The notes: generated by a model from the letters alone, not told the origin. DNA of 17,133 nucleotides from JAZTZP01 sp045637525 (GCA_045637525.1 JAZTZP010000077.1:1-17133); one strand, 5' to 3'. Positions 1 through 7,047 are shown, counted from the first letter of the stretch. Program-made: numbers and translations.

Positions 1-4
1 CGGT

Positions 5-106
5 AAAATGTGAAATTCACACATTTTGTGTGAGTGAAATTCACGCTTCGCGTGGGTGAAATCTGTCGCATAGCGACAGGTTTTGGTAGAAATCGCAAGC
101 GATTTC
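5..106. repeat. Array of short hairpins joined by a GTGAAAT linker
   Basis: The heptamer GTGAAAT occurs at 10-16, 34-40 and 56-62, and each copy is followed at once by a different small hairpin. These are TCACACA/TGTGTGA (17-33, 3-nt loop), CACGC/GCGTG (42-54, loop TTC) and CTGTCGC/GCGACAG (63-79, loop ATA). A fourth, GAAATCGC/GCGATTTC (89-106), follows a degenerate linker GTAGAAAT. The linkers are conserved while the stems differ in sequence but keep perfect pairing, so structure rather than sequence seems to be kept. The array is cut by the window edge. No coding frame fits it. Function is unknown. The organisation matches the array at 16893-17133, although the linker differs. Confidence 0.8.
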
Positions 107-188
107 AAATTTAAATTTCTTAAGTTGACAGTATTGCTTTAGGCAAGGGAGGCAAGCAAAGCGACACCGAAATCCTACTGCAAACACG

Positions 189-205
189 CAGATAAACTAT
201 AATTT
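189..205 (-). repeat. Copy 1 of AAATTATAGTTTATCTG repeat, inverted
   Basis: The + strand reads CAGATAAACTATAATTT, the exact reverse complement of the 17-mer directly after the ptsI stop (2932-2948). Thirteen of these bases also occur at the obg stop codon (16885-16897). Reading the minus strand onward, the motif runs into a small hairpin (CTGC/GCAG, about 176-191), and the GTGAAAT array starts about 85 bases further on. This suggests it marks one end of a dispersed repeat element. The stretch 107-240 has no credible gene; one frame stays open for about 23 codons (122-193) but has no start. Confidence 0.55.
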
Positions 206-248
206 TGTTCATAAAAAATCAACTTGTTCAAAAAACTGTAATAAGTGC

Positions 249-277
249 TTGACAGAAACTGATTTTAAAAGTATAAT
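249..277 (+). promoter_or_regulatory. SigA-type promoter of fruK-ptsI
   Basis: TTGACA at 249-254 and TATAAT at 272-277 are separated by exactly 17 bases, a full vegetative consensus. The inferred transcript starts near 284 and leaves a leader of about 56 bases before the fruK ATG. Confidence 0.85.
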
Positions 278-290
278 ATAAATATACATG

Positions 291-309
291 AATTATTTTT
301 AAAATAATT
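291..309. promoter_or_regulatory. Palindrome in the fruK leader, possible operator
   Basis: AATTATTTT and AAAATAATT form a perfect 9-bp inverted repeat around a single T, starting about 7 bases after the inferred transcription start. That position suits a repressor operator, but AT-rich palindromes are common in this DNA. No FruR gene is adjacent. Binding is inference. Confidence 0.3.
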
Positions 310-339
310 GCAAAAGATAAGGTTAAATGGAGGTAAGAC

Positions 340-1245
340 ATGATTTATACTGTTACATTTAATCCGGCGCTTGATTATATAATAAAAGTTCCCGGATATA
401 CTGAGGGGATGGTAAACAGAACATCTGAGGAGAAATTTCTTGCCGGTGGGAAAGGTTTGAATGTTTCTGTGGTGCTTGCGAATTTAGGGGTGGTAAATAC
501 GGCGCTGGGGTTTACAGCCGGATTTGTTGGGGATATTATAGAAGAAATGACAAATGTTCCGGGGTTGAAATGTGATTTTATACGGCTCGGAAGTGGAGTT
601 TCACGTATTAATGTTAAGATAAAGGCGGAGCATGAAACGGAAATAAACGGCAGGGGGCCTGATATAGGGGATATTGAGCTTAAAGTATTTTATGAAAAGC
701 TCGACAAACTAAAAGACGGTGATATATTGGTTTTAGCAGGCTCTGTACCGGCATCAATGCCGAAAAATGTTTATTGCGATATTATGGAATTTCTCAGTAA
801 CAAGCATATAAGAACTGTTGTAGATGCGACGGGAGAATTGCTTGTAAGTACGTTAAAATACAAACCGTTTCTGATAAAGCCGAATCTTGCAGAGCTTGAG
901 GAAATATTTAAAATTAAGCTGTTTGGTGATGAGGCGATTATCGACTGTGCAAAAAGGCTTATCGGGATGGGCGCAGAAAATGTTATTGTGTCTATGGGGA
1001 AAGACGGTGCGATAATGGTTACCGAAAACGGTGATGTTTTAAGATGCGCGGCGCCGGAGGGTAAGCGTGTTAATACAACGGGTGCCGGAGATTCTATGGT
1101 TGCGGGGTTTATTGCGGGATATATTGAAAAAAATGATTATGAATATGCACTCGGGCTTGGTATATGCGCCGGCAGTGCAAGTACATTTTCGGAAAATCTT
1201 GCAACGGGTGATGAAATAAGAAATTTATATGAAAAGTTGAAATAA
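340..1245 (+). CDS. fruK: 1-phosphofructokinase (PfkB/ribokinase-family sugar kinase)
   Basis: This cytoplasmic kinase would phosphorylate fructose 1-phosphate to fructose 1,6-bisphosphate with ATP, joining PTS-imported fructose to glycolysis. The 301 residues match the usual family length of about 300. The start TVTFNPALD is typical of the FruK/LacC group. The sugar-binding GGKGLN lies at 36-41, KPNLAELEE at 180-188, and the catalytic GAGD motif at 248-251, with Asp251 as the expected base. The ATG at 340 has GGAGG at 329-333. It is the first gene of an operon with ptsI, 20 bases downstream, behind a consensus promoter. No fruR or fruA is beside it. Tagatose-6-phosphate kinase is the main alternative and cannot be excluded from sequence alone. 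Confidence 0.9.
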   Translation: MIYTVTFNPALDYIIKVPGYTEGMVNRTSEEKFLAGGKGLNVSVVLANLGVVNTALGFTAGFVGDIIEEMTNVPGLKCDFIRLGSGVSRINVKIKAEHETEINGRGPDIGDIELKVFYEKLDKLKDGDILVLAGSVPASMPKNVYCDIMEFLSNKHIRTVVDATGELLVSTLKYKPFLIKPNLAELEEIFKIKLFGDEAIIDCAKRLIGMGAENVIVSMGKDGAIMVTENGDVLRCAAPEGKRVNTTGAGDSMVAGFIAGYIEKNDYEYALGLGICAGSASTFSENLATGDEIRNLYEKLK

Positions 1246-1265
1246 AGCTTTGGGCGGAGGTATAG

Positions 1266-2930
1266 ATGATGCTTATTATAAAGGGACAGGGTGCTTGCGG
1301 AGGCGTTGCATTCGGCAAAATGGAGATTATAAAAAAGGCGTCAAAGCTCATACAAAGACAGCACGTTGATGATGTTGAAAATGAGCTTAAAAGGTTTGAA
1401 GATGCGTGTGTTAAGGCTGATGAACAGTTAAAGGCCTTGCATGAAAAGGCGTTTTCTGAGGTGGGCGAAGAAAATGCCATGATTTTTGAAATACATCGCA
1501 TGATGCTGGAGGATGAGGATTATATTGATTCTGTTAGAAACAATATTACTGAACAGGAAATAAATGCCGAGAGTGCTGTCGGAATTACTGCGGACAGCTT
1601 TGCGGATATGTTTTCGTCCATGGAGGACAGTTATATGCAGGCACGTGCGGCGGATGTAAGAGATATTTCGGAGCGTATTTTATCTATTCTTACAAATTCC
1701 GGTAGTTCGGGGATTCAGTCGGATCAGCCTGTTATAATCGGGGCGGAGGATCTGGCTCCGTCTGAGACTGTACAGCTTGATAAAACCAAAATTCTTGCGT
1801 TTGTAACTGAAAAGGGGAGTACCAATTCCCATACGTCAATTCTTGCACGTACAATGGACATACCGGCTGTTATCGGCGCTGAGGGACTTGTTGAGAATGC
1901 AAAAGACGGAGCAGATGTAATAGTAGACGGTTTCACAGGAGACATTTATATAGAGCCCGATATGCAGACCGTTCTGGAAATGCAGGAGAAGAAACAAAAA
2001 ACGGAGGAAAAGAAGGCGCTTCTTTTAAAGCTCAAAGGCGTAAAGCCAAAAACTGTTGACGGGCATGGAATAATGCTTTATGCCAATATCGGCAGTGTTG
2101 ATGATATGCCGTCCGTCCATGCGAATGATGCGATGGGGGTAGGGCTTTTCAGAAGTGAGTTTATATATTTGGAGAGCGACTCTTATCCGCAGGAGGATGA
2201 GCAGTTTAATATATATAAAAGTGCCGCACAAAAGGCGTTGGGGAAGCGTGTGATAATACGTACTCTTGATATCGGAGCTGACAAACAGGTGGATTATTTC
2301 GATATGCCGAAGGAAGAAAATCCGGCAATGGGGGTAAGAGCGATAAGGATTTGTTTAACCCGGCCATCTCTTTTTAAAACACAGCTCAGAGCTATTTACA
2401 GAGCTTCGGCGTTTGGTAAGATTTCAATAATGTTTCCGATGATTACATCTGTGGGAGAAGTAAAGAAGATAAAGGAGATTTGCCGGGAGGTGCGTGAGGA
2501 GCTTACGGCAGAGGGGATAGAGTTTGATGAGGATGTTGAACTCGGAATAATGATAGAAACACCGGCGGCGGCAATAATCAGCGATAAGCTTGCTCCGGAG
2601 GTTGATTTTTTTTCGATAGGAACGAATGACCTTACTCAATATACTTTAGCGGTTGACCGTCAGAATCAGGCGGCAAATGCTTTTTGCGATGTGTATCATC
2701 CGGCGGTGCTGAGGTTAATTAAAATGGTTACGGATAATTCGCACAAAAATGGTATATGGACCGGAATATGCGGAGAACTCGCAGGAGATGAAAATCTCAC
2801 GGAGCTGTTTTTAGCAATGGGAGTAGATGAACTGTCAGTTTCTCCCGGGCTTATACTTCCCATTAAGCAGAAGATAATTGAAACGGACGTATCGAAGATA
2901 AAAAAGAAGGCTTTGGAGCGAATTGAATAG
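1266..2930 (+). CDS. ptsI: Phosphoenolpyruvate-protein phosphotransferase (PTS enzyme I)
   Basis: Enzyme I takes the phosphoryl group from phosphoenolpyruvate and passes it to HPr, powering every PTS sugar transporter in the cytoplasm. The N-terminal domain (about 1-145) carries the HPr-binding helices. The swivelling phosphohistidine domain holds GSTNSHTSILAR with His189 as the phosphorylated residue. The C-terminal PEP-binding barrel (about 255-540) has GLFRSEF, TLDIGADKQ, GIMIETPAA, FSIGTNDLTQY and GICGELAGD with the active Cys502. The 554 residues are slightly shorter than the usual 570-575. Two ATG codons in a row (1266, 1269) follow GGAGG at 1256-1260; spacing favours the second a little. 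It is co-transcribed with fruK. HPr and EII genes are not in the window, so they must lie elsewhere. Confidence 0.96.
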   Translation: MMLIIKGQGACGGVAFGKMEIIKKASKLIQRQHVDDVENELKRFEDACVKADEQLKALHEKAFSEVGEENAMIFEIHRMMLEDEDYIDSVRNNITEQEINAESAVGITADSFADMFSSMEDSYMQARAADVRDISERILSILTNSGSSGIQSDQPVIIGAEDLAPSETVQLDKTKILAFVTEKGSTNSHTSILARTMDIPAVIGAEGLVENAKDGADVIVDGFTGDIYIEPDMQTVLEMQEKKQKTEEKKALLLKLKGVKPKTVDGHGIMLYANIGSVDDMPSVHANDAMGVGLFRSEFIYLESDSYPQEDEQFNIYKSAAQKALGKRVIIRTLDIGADKQVDYFDMPKEENPAMGVRAIRICLTRPSLFKTQLRAIYRASAFGKISIMFPMITSVGEVKKIKEICREVREELTAEGIEFDEDVELGIMIETPAAAIISDKLAPEVDFFSIGTNDLTQYTLAVDRQNQAANAFCDVYHPAVLRLIKMVTDNSHKNGIWTGICGELAGDENLTELFLAMGVDELSVSPGLILPIKQKIIETDVSKIKKKALERIE

Positions 2931-2931
2931 T

Positions 2932-2948
2932 AAATTATAGTTTATCTG
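2932..2948 (+). repeat. Copy 2 of AAATTATAGTTTATCTG repeat, after ptsI
   Basis: The exact 17-mer also found inverted at 189-205; its first 13 bases recur at 16885-16897. With the G before it, GTAAATTATAGTTTA is identical at the 3' ends of ptsI and obg. A weak hairpin (CTGTC/GATAG around TTTT, 2946-2959) follows. No hairpin array is present here, so this may be a solo end or a decayed copy. No strong terminator for ptsI is visible up to 3010. Confidence 0.55.
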
Positions 2949-3010
2949 TCTTTTGATAGGCTTTGATGATTTTTGCACGCACGGGAACACATAGTGATTT
3001 GTTTTGAAAA

Positions 3011-3051
3011 AACACTCCACAGTATGCATCAAAAGCATACTGTGGAGTGTT
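3011..3051 (-). terminator. Intrinsic terminator of the toxin-antitoxin operon
   Basis: A perfect 17-bp stem (3011-3027 with 3035-3051, loop ATCAAAA) sits 22 bases past the antitoxin stop. Read on the minus strand the stem is followed by a run of T, as expected of a terminator for minus-strand transcripts. On the + strand no T run follows, so any role in stopping ptsI transcripts is secondary. Confidence 0.8.
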
Positions 3052-3073
3052 AGTTTACTACGATGTTTTTTGC

Positions 3074-3304
3074 TTATAAACCTAAAGAATTTTTTAATTC
3101 TTCGCTTGAAATAAATTCTGAACAATCCGGATTTTCTTCTATTTCTTTCAGCATCTGCAAGTCAAGGTCATCCGGTTCAACGCTTTCAATGGAATCCCAA
3201 TGTTTATTGGAAAAGTGGTTTATAATTGTATTCCAAAGAATTTGTGCGTCGTCTTCGCTCATTACTGTTACAGCTCCTAATATTCGTTCTTTAACGTGTG
3301 ACAT
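3074..3304 (-). CDS. Probable antitoxin of a RelE/ParE-type module
   Basis: A 76-residue acidic protein encoded directly after a RelE-like toxin, with 5 bases between the toxin stop and this ATG. I do not recognise a named antitoxin fold with certainty. The first 35 residues look helical (SEDDAQILWNTIINHF), followed by an acidic segment with EPDD and EEIEENPD-like runs, which is common in toxin-neutralising tails. Its Shine-Dalgarno AGGAGG is made by the last two arginine codons of the toxin, 8 bases before the ATG, so the two are probably translationally coupled. Antitoxin identity rests on the toxin's family and gene order rather than on its own motifs. Confidence 0.7.
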   Translation of the reverse strand: MSHVKERILGAVTVMSEDDAQILWNTIINHFSNKHWDSIESVEPDDLDLQMLKEIEENPDCSEFISSEELKNSLGL

Positions 3305-3309
3305 TTCTA

Positions 3310-3543
3310 TTACCTCCTATAAACCTGACCTCTGTTTTCTATTTTCTCTATCATTATAATATGACCATTCCTATCAAAAATAATGCGATAGTCACCAACT
3401 CTTAAGCGATATTTACTCGTTCCCTGAAGTCTTTTTACATCTCCAAGCGGAAGGGTTTCAATTGCAGAGAGTATTCTTTGCTGGATTCTTTTTTCTTGCT
3501 TTTCTAAAAATTTTAATGCCTGTTTACTGTAATATATTTCCAA
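3310..3543 (-). CDS. RelE/ParE-superfamily toxin
   Basis: A 77-residue basic protein typical in size and pattern of RelE/ParE toxins: an N-terminal strand (IYYSKQALKFLEKQ), two helices, then LQGTSKYRLRVGDYRIIFD and a last strand ending RGQVYRR. RelE members usually cut mRNA on the ribosome and ParE members poison gyrase; the sequence alone does not settle which. The reading frame begins with TTG at 3543; a stop lies two codons upstream and no ATG occurs before residue 60, so TTG is the only reasonable start. GGATGTGG precedes it. The toxin comes first in the operon, the reverse of the usual order, as in HigBA-type loci. Confidence 0.85.
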   Translation of the reverse strand: MEIYYSKQALKFLEKQEKRIQQRILSAIETLPLGDVKRLQGTSKYRLRVGDYRIIFDRNGHIIMIEKIENRGQVYRR

Positions 3544-3588
3544 TTGTTACCACATCCTTTTATAGAATGTAAAATATCTTTTAAGAAT

Positions 3589-3617
3589 ATTATATAATAT
3601 TTTTTGATTTTTGTCAA
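3589..3617 (-). promoter_or_regulatory. SigA-type promoter of the toxin-antitoxin operon
   Basis: On the minus strand TTGACA (3617-3612) and TATAAT (3594-3589) are 17 bases apart. Transcription would begin near 3582, leaving about 40 bases of leader before the TTG start of the toxin. Confidence 0.8.
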
Positions 3618-3666
3618 GAACTGTTTTTATTATTTTTTTAATCGATTTAAAGGGATTTTATCAGTT

Positions 3667-4287
3667 TTACCAATTAAAACTTGAAATATTTAGATTTTTT
3701 TTAAGTGGTCTTAAATTAGAAAGATTATCTAAATACATAATTTTAATTGTATCATGTTCAGAATTATGAGAATAATTAATTTCACTATAACTTGTCATTT
3801 TTTCTGCTTTTATACCAACCAGTTTATTATCGTTATATATTGCAATTGCTATAGTAGCACCATAAAAACGTTCTTCTGGGCGAATACAAATGTTAGTTGT
3901 TGTTTTGTCATCTGTTATTAATGTGGTATCATTTTTGTATTTACAGTTATAGATGATTTTGGCTGTAGAGAGTGAGGAGTTGTTTTTGCCAATGAGTATA
4001 TTTCTCCATTCAGAAGCTGAATCAGAATAATATATAGTCGAAAGTGAGGGCGGGAAAGCACTTTCGCCTATGTGTGTAACAGTATTTGGAATAACAAGTT
4101 CTTTTAATTTAGTATAACCACTAACAGAGATACCAAAAGCGTAATCTGCAATAGACACAACTTCATTAGGAATGGTATATGTTATATCAGATTTCCCTAT
4201 AGCATATCTTATAAATTTTGTTTTATCTTTTGTCAATATATTTAAAAAATTATATTCAAATTTTTTGTGTAAACATCTGTGTTGCAA
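3667..4287 (-). pseudogene. 5'-truncated BspA-type leucine-rich-repeat surface protein remnant
   Basis: About 200 residues that resemble the C-terminal part of BspA-like (LRR_5) cell-surface proteins. DKTKFIRYAIGKSDITYTIP, followed by VVSIADYAF, LKELVIPNTVTHIGESAF and a WRNI segment, is the usual chain of these repeats. Such proteins normally have a signal peptide and many repeats; here there is one complete repeat and no export signal. The frame enters from the T run of the neighbouring terminator, and its first possible start is a TTG inside that run with no ribosome binding site. I read this as a gene tail left by deletion or insertion. The DNA is more AT-rich than its neighbours. It could still be expressed by read-through from the transporter operon. 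Confidence 0.65.
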
Positions 4288-4330
4288 AAAAAGTTCTGCA
4301 TTTAGATGTTTGTTAAATGCAGAACTTTTT
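4288..4330 (-). terminator. Terminator of the RpiR-MFS operon
   Basis: A perfect 16-bp inverted repeat (4288-4303 with 4315-4330, loop 11) starts 9 bases after the transporter stop codon. On the minus strand the stem ends in a run of seven T. It also separates the transporter from the truncated leucine-rich-repeat frame. Confidence 0.85.
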
Positions 4331-4339
4331 AAATATTTT

Positions 4340-5503
4340 TTATTTCATCATTTTCCTGAGCATAATCACGGATAAAAGTGAAATCACAGCCCAGGAGGCG
4401 TACATTGGTGTGTAGCCGAAGCTTTCTATTAGAAATCCGTATGCGAGGGAGCTTATGCCGGCTCCGAAATATGTTGCGAAATCCATTATTCCGCTTACGG
4501 ATGCGATGTTTCCGGTTTTTGAAAACTGTATAGGGAAGATGGAGAGTATCGATGTATTTATAATCGAAACTGCTGTATATATCAGGCTTAAGCAAGCTAC
4601 GGCGGCGACGGGCGGAACTGTTTCAAAGCAAAGCGGTATTGAAAGAATTATGCATGCCGCAAAGGCAAATACTGAAACCTTATGCTCTTTTTCGCCACAG
4701 AATTTATAGCATAGCGGATATATCATTCTTCCTGCAAAACCGAGTATCGGAATGAAAAGTACAAAGCCGGCAGATGCGGCGAGGTCTATGTTATACCGGT
4801 CAACAATGAATACTGTCATCCAAAGGCTTATATTATCCTTCATCATTCCGTGGAGCATTGCCGGGACTATTACTGTTCTTATATCATTATTTTTGAATAG
4901 GCTTATCATAGACATATGCTCAGATGCTGTTTTTGCGGGACAGTTCACTTTCTTTGCAACGGGAATAATTAATGCTCCGAAAAGAAGTGTGAGTGCACCG
5001 GGGATGATGAATGCAAATGCCACACCGAATGTATTTATTATAACGGTGTTTAAAAGTATGCCGACAATGTTTCCGGTTGCAACCGATGTAACCATATACG
5101 ATGTTTTTCTTTTTGCGGTTGCAGTATCATACATACTTGAAATAAGCCTGAGAATTGAACTCCAGAGCATTGACTGTGCATATGCATTTACGCCCCAAAG
5201 AAGAAGTATTCCTATAAACGGCGGAAAGTTTCCTATAAATATGTTTGCAATTCCGGCAAGGACAAGCCCTGTTGAGAGCATAAGCCATGGCGGCTGTTTG
5301 TCGCTTATGTAACCGTTTAAAAGCCTGCCGACTGAATACACAATTGAAAAAATACTTCCGAGCATACCCACCTGGGCAGTGTCGAGAATAAACGATTCAA
5401 TCAGTCCCGGTGATGCCATTGAAAGATTTAGTCTTGCCACATAAATTCCTGTGTATGCAATGTAGCATACGATGAATACCAATGTTTTAAATTTGTTTGT
5501 CAT
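4340..5503 (-). CDS. Major facilitator superfamily transporter
   Basis: A 387-residue integral membrane protein with about 12 hydrophobic segments, the standard MFS length. The N-terminus (YVARLNLSMASPGLI) and the loop GYISDKQPP between helices 2 and 3 recall the organophosphate:phosphate antiporter branch (GlpT/UhpT/UhpC-like), which has a conserved arginine in the first helix region. The substrate is unknown; a sugar phosphate or sugar is plausible because the partner regulator has a sugar-phosphate-binding SIS domain. The ATG follows the regulator's TAA with no base between, and AGGAGA lies 9 bases upstream inside the regulator gene, so translation is coupled. A terminator follows. Confidence 0.85.
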   Translation of the reverse strand: MTNKFKTLVFIVCYIAYTGIYVARLNLSMASPGLIESFILDTAQVGMLGSIFSIVYSVGRLLNGYISDKQPPWLMLSTGLVLAGIANIFIGNFPPFIGILLLWGVNAYAQSMLWSSILRLISSMYDTATAKRKTSYMVTSVATGNIVGILLNTVIINTFGVAFAFIIPGALTLLFGALIIPVAKKVNCPAKTASEHMSMISLFKNNDIRTVIVPAMLHGMMKDNISLWMTVFIVDRYNIDLAASAGFVLFIPILGFAGRMIYPLCYKFCGEKEHKVSVFAFAACIILSIPLCFETVPPVAAVACLSLIYTAVSIINTSILSIFPIQFSKTGNIASVSGIMDFATYFGAGISSLAYGFLIESFGYTPMYASWAVISLLSVIMLRKMMK

Positions 5504-6367
5504 TTACTTTGTCTCCTTATATCTTACTGTGTTTATTAAATCATGCGCTATTTTCGAACGCTCTGATGCTTCGGCGTAATTTTTTGCGGATAATGCAACT
5601 GTTATAGCGTCTATGACGCTTAAATGTGCTACCCTTGAGGATATAGCTTCCATCGGATATTCTATTTCGTCAGAAAAAATTTCTATTGCATAATCACATA
5701 TCTTTGTTATGTTGCTGTCGGGATTGCTTGTGATACAAACGGTTTTTGCACCGCTCTCCTTTGCCAAGTTAAGCGCATCAGTTGTTGCTATGGTTCTTCC
5801 GCTGTGTGATATGCCTATTGCGACATCGCCTTTTTTTATGTTCATGGTGGAAATTTTCATTGACGGCGGGTCTGTAAAACAAAGAGCGGTACAGCCTTCA
5901 AGCGTCAGTCTGTATTGAAAATCCTGCGCTATGCCGGAAGAAGTTCCTATTGCATAGATGTATATTGTATTTGAGCTGTCGAGCAGGTCAACCACATTTT
6001 GTAAGGTGTCACGATTAATTTTTTCAGCTGTATCGTGCAGAGTCTTTACATTTGCCGAAAAGATTTTATCTAAAATATCTCCGGCGTTATCATCGGGCGA
6101 GATGTATGGTACATAATTAAGCTGTTTGTTTTTTGAAAGCTCCATGGCAAGGGATATTTTAAGCTCGCGAAAGCCCTCAAAGCCTAACGACTTACAGCAT
6201 CGGACTATTGCTGATTTTGCAACACCGGAATTTTCTGAAAACTCTGATGTGGACATAAGAATAACCTCATTCCGGTTTTTTAAAACATAATCTGCAACCT
6301 TTTTTTCCACTGATGTAAGCGACTGATATTTATTCTTTATCGTAAGCAGACATGATCTGTTATACAC
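5504..6367 (-). CDS. MurR/RpiR-family transcriptional regulator (HTH-SIS)
   Basis: The 287 residues match the family length. An N-terminal helix-turn-helix (about 1-80) contains SVEKKVADYVLKN and the recognition stretch GVAKSAIVRCCKSLGFEGF. A SIS domain (about 105-250) carries YAIGTSSGIAQDF, GISHSGRT and CITSNPDS, the sugar-phosphate-binding loops. Members repress or activate sugar-catabolic and sugar-uptake genes in response to a phosphosugar. The start is GTG at 6367, with AGGGGG 8 bases upstream; an overlapping ATG is out of frame. It is the first gene of a two-gene operon with the MFS transporter, which is the likely target. A large palindrome upstream may be its operator. Confidence 0.9.
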   Translation of the reverse strand: MYNRSCLLTIKNKYQSLTSVEKKVADYVLKNRNEVILMSTSEFSENSGVAKSAIVRCCKSLGFEGFRELKISLAMELSKNKQLNYVPYISPDDNAGDILDKIFSANVKTLHDTAEKINRDTLQNVVDLLDSSNTIYIYAIGTSSGIAQDFQYRLTLEGCTALCFTDPPSMKISTMNIKKGDVAIGISHSGRTIATTDALNLAKESGAKTVCITSNPDSNITKICDYAIEIFSDEIEYPMEAISSRVAHLSVIDAITVALSAKNYAEASERSKIAHDLINTVRYKETK

Positions 6368-6417
6368 ATTGTTTTCCCCCTTGAAATATTTTAAAATATA
6401 TGAGTAGCTTATAATAG

Positions 6418-6457
6418 AATAACGTTCTAAAAAACGATGATTTTTTAGAACGTTATT
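6418..6457. promoter_or_regulatory. Perfect 17-bp inverted repeat upstream of rpiR-like gene
   Basis: The arms 6418-6434 and 6441-6457 are perfect complements around a 6-base centre and carry AACGTTCTA. A second palindrome, GTTATTATAATAAC (6452-6465), overlaps the outer edge. The repeat lies about 50 bases before the regulator start and 33 bases after the methyltransferase stop. As a terminator it would be unusual, because the A and T runs are inside the stem rather than after it. I favour an autoregulatory operator, but both roles are possible. Confidence 0.6.
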
Positions 6458-6489
6458 ATAATAACATATAATTTATGATTTGTCAATAC

Positions 6490-7047
6490 CTATTTTTGAT
6501 TTTTAGTTATTATCACTGTTATAGGCGGATTGTTAGGTCTGTTATGAAAATCACAGGTGAGTACTGTGAAGCTTTTATGATCGAGATGTTTTAAGTATTT
6601 CATAACCATATCCTTTTCCTCACAGCCTGAATTTTTACCATAATAAACCGTAACAGAAATAAATCCGTTATCTGTAAGAAGGTCAAGCGATTTTTCGATT
6701 GCTGATATGGTTGTGTTATGTTTTGTCTGAAGGGTATGGTCTCCGCCGGGGAGGTAGCCGAGATTGAAAATAACAGCACTTACCGGCTTATTTATATATT
6801 TGTCTATTTTTGAATGGCAATCCCTGATGAGTTCGGCGTTTTGAAAATTATTTTCATATAACTTTCGCTTTGTTTCATTCAAAGCACATTCCTGAATATC
6901 AAAGGCAAATACTGTACCGGAGTTTGATACTGCTCTGCATAGTTTGAGTGTGTCAAAACCGTTTCCGGCGGTTGCATCTATGACTGTGTCGCCCGGGTTT
7001 ATACGAGTGTTTATAAAATATTCTGTTATGTTTTGCGGCTGAAGCAT
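6490..7047 (-). CDS. MnmM/YtqB-like class I SAM-dependent methyltransferase
   Basis: A 185-residue Rossmann-fold methyltransferase. Motif I is GDTVIDATAGNGFDT, followed by FAFDIQ as the acidic end of strand 2, and VIFNLGYLPGGDH is the family's signature motif IV. These features match the YtqB group, whose B. subtilis member (MnmM) methylates the wobble uridine intermediate nm5s2U of tRNA. The frame stays open 19 codons further upstream (to 7104), but AAGGAG lies 7 bases before the ATG at 7047 and the protein from there begins with the usual LQPQNITEYF, so I start it there. It may share a transcript with the HD-domain gene upstream, 160 bases away. Confidence 0.85.
   Translation of the reverse strand: MLQPQNITEYFINTRINPGDTVIDATAGNGFDTLKLCRAVSNSGTVFAFDIQECALNETKRKLYENNFQNAELIRDCHSKIDKYINKPVSAVIFNLGYLPGGDHTLQTKHNTTISAIEKSLDLLTDNGFISVTVYYGKNSGCEEKDMVMKYLKHLDHKSFTVLTCDFHNRPNNPPITVIITKNQK

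Noticed and set aside
5..106. CRISPR-like repeat spacing at the window start
   Set aside because: Linkers are only 7 bases, unit lengths vary from about 22 to 26, and the intervening sequences are palindromes, not unique spacers. No cas gene is present.
122..193. A 23-codon frame, beginning VDSIALGKGG, between the array and fruK
   Set aside because: It has no start codon or ribosome binding site and is bounded by stops. It is more likely part of a repeat element than a gene.
3011..3051. Strong hairpin as the ptsI terminator
   Set aside because: The T run follows the stem only on the minus strand, so its main role is to end the toxin-antitoxin transcript.
4752..5312. 186-residue open frame on the + strand opposite the MFS gene
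   Set aside because: It is antisense to a well-supported membrane transporter and mirrors its hydrophobic codons. No ribosome binding site or family resemblance.
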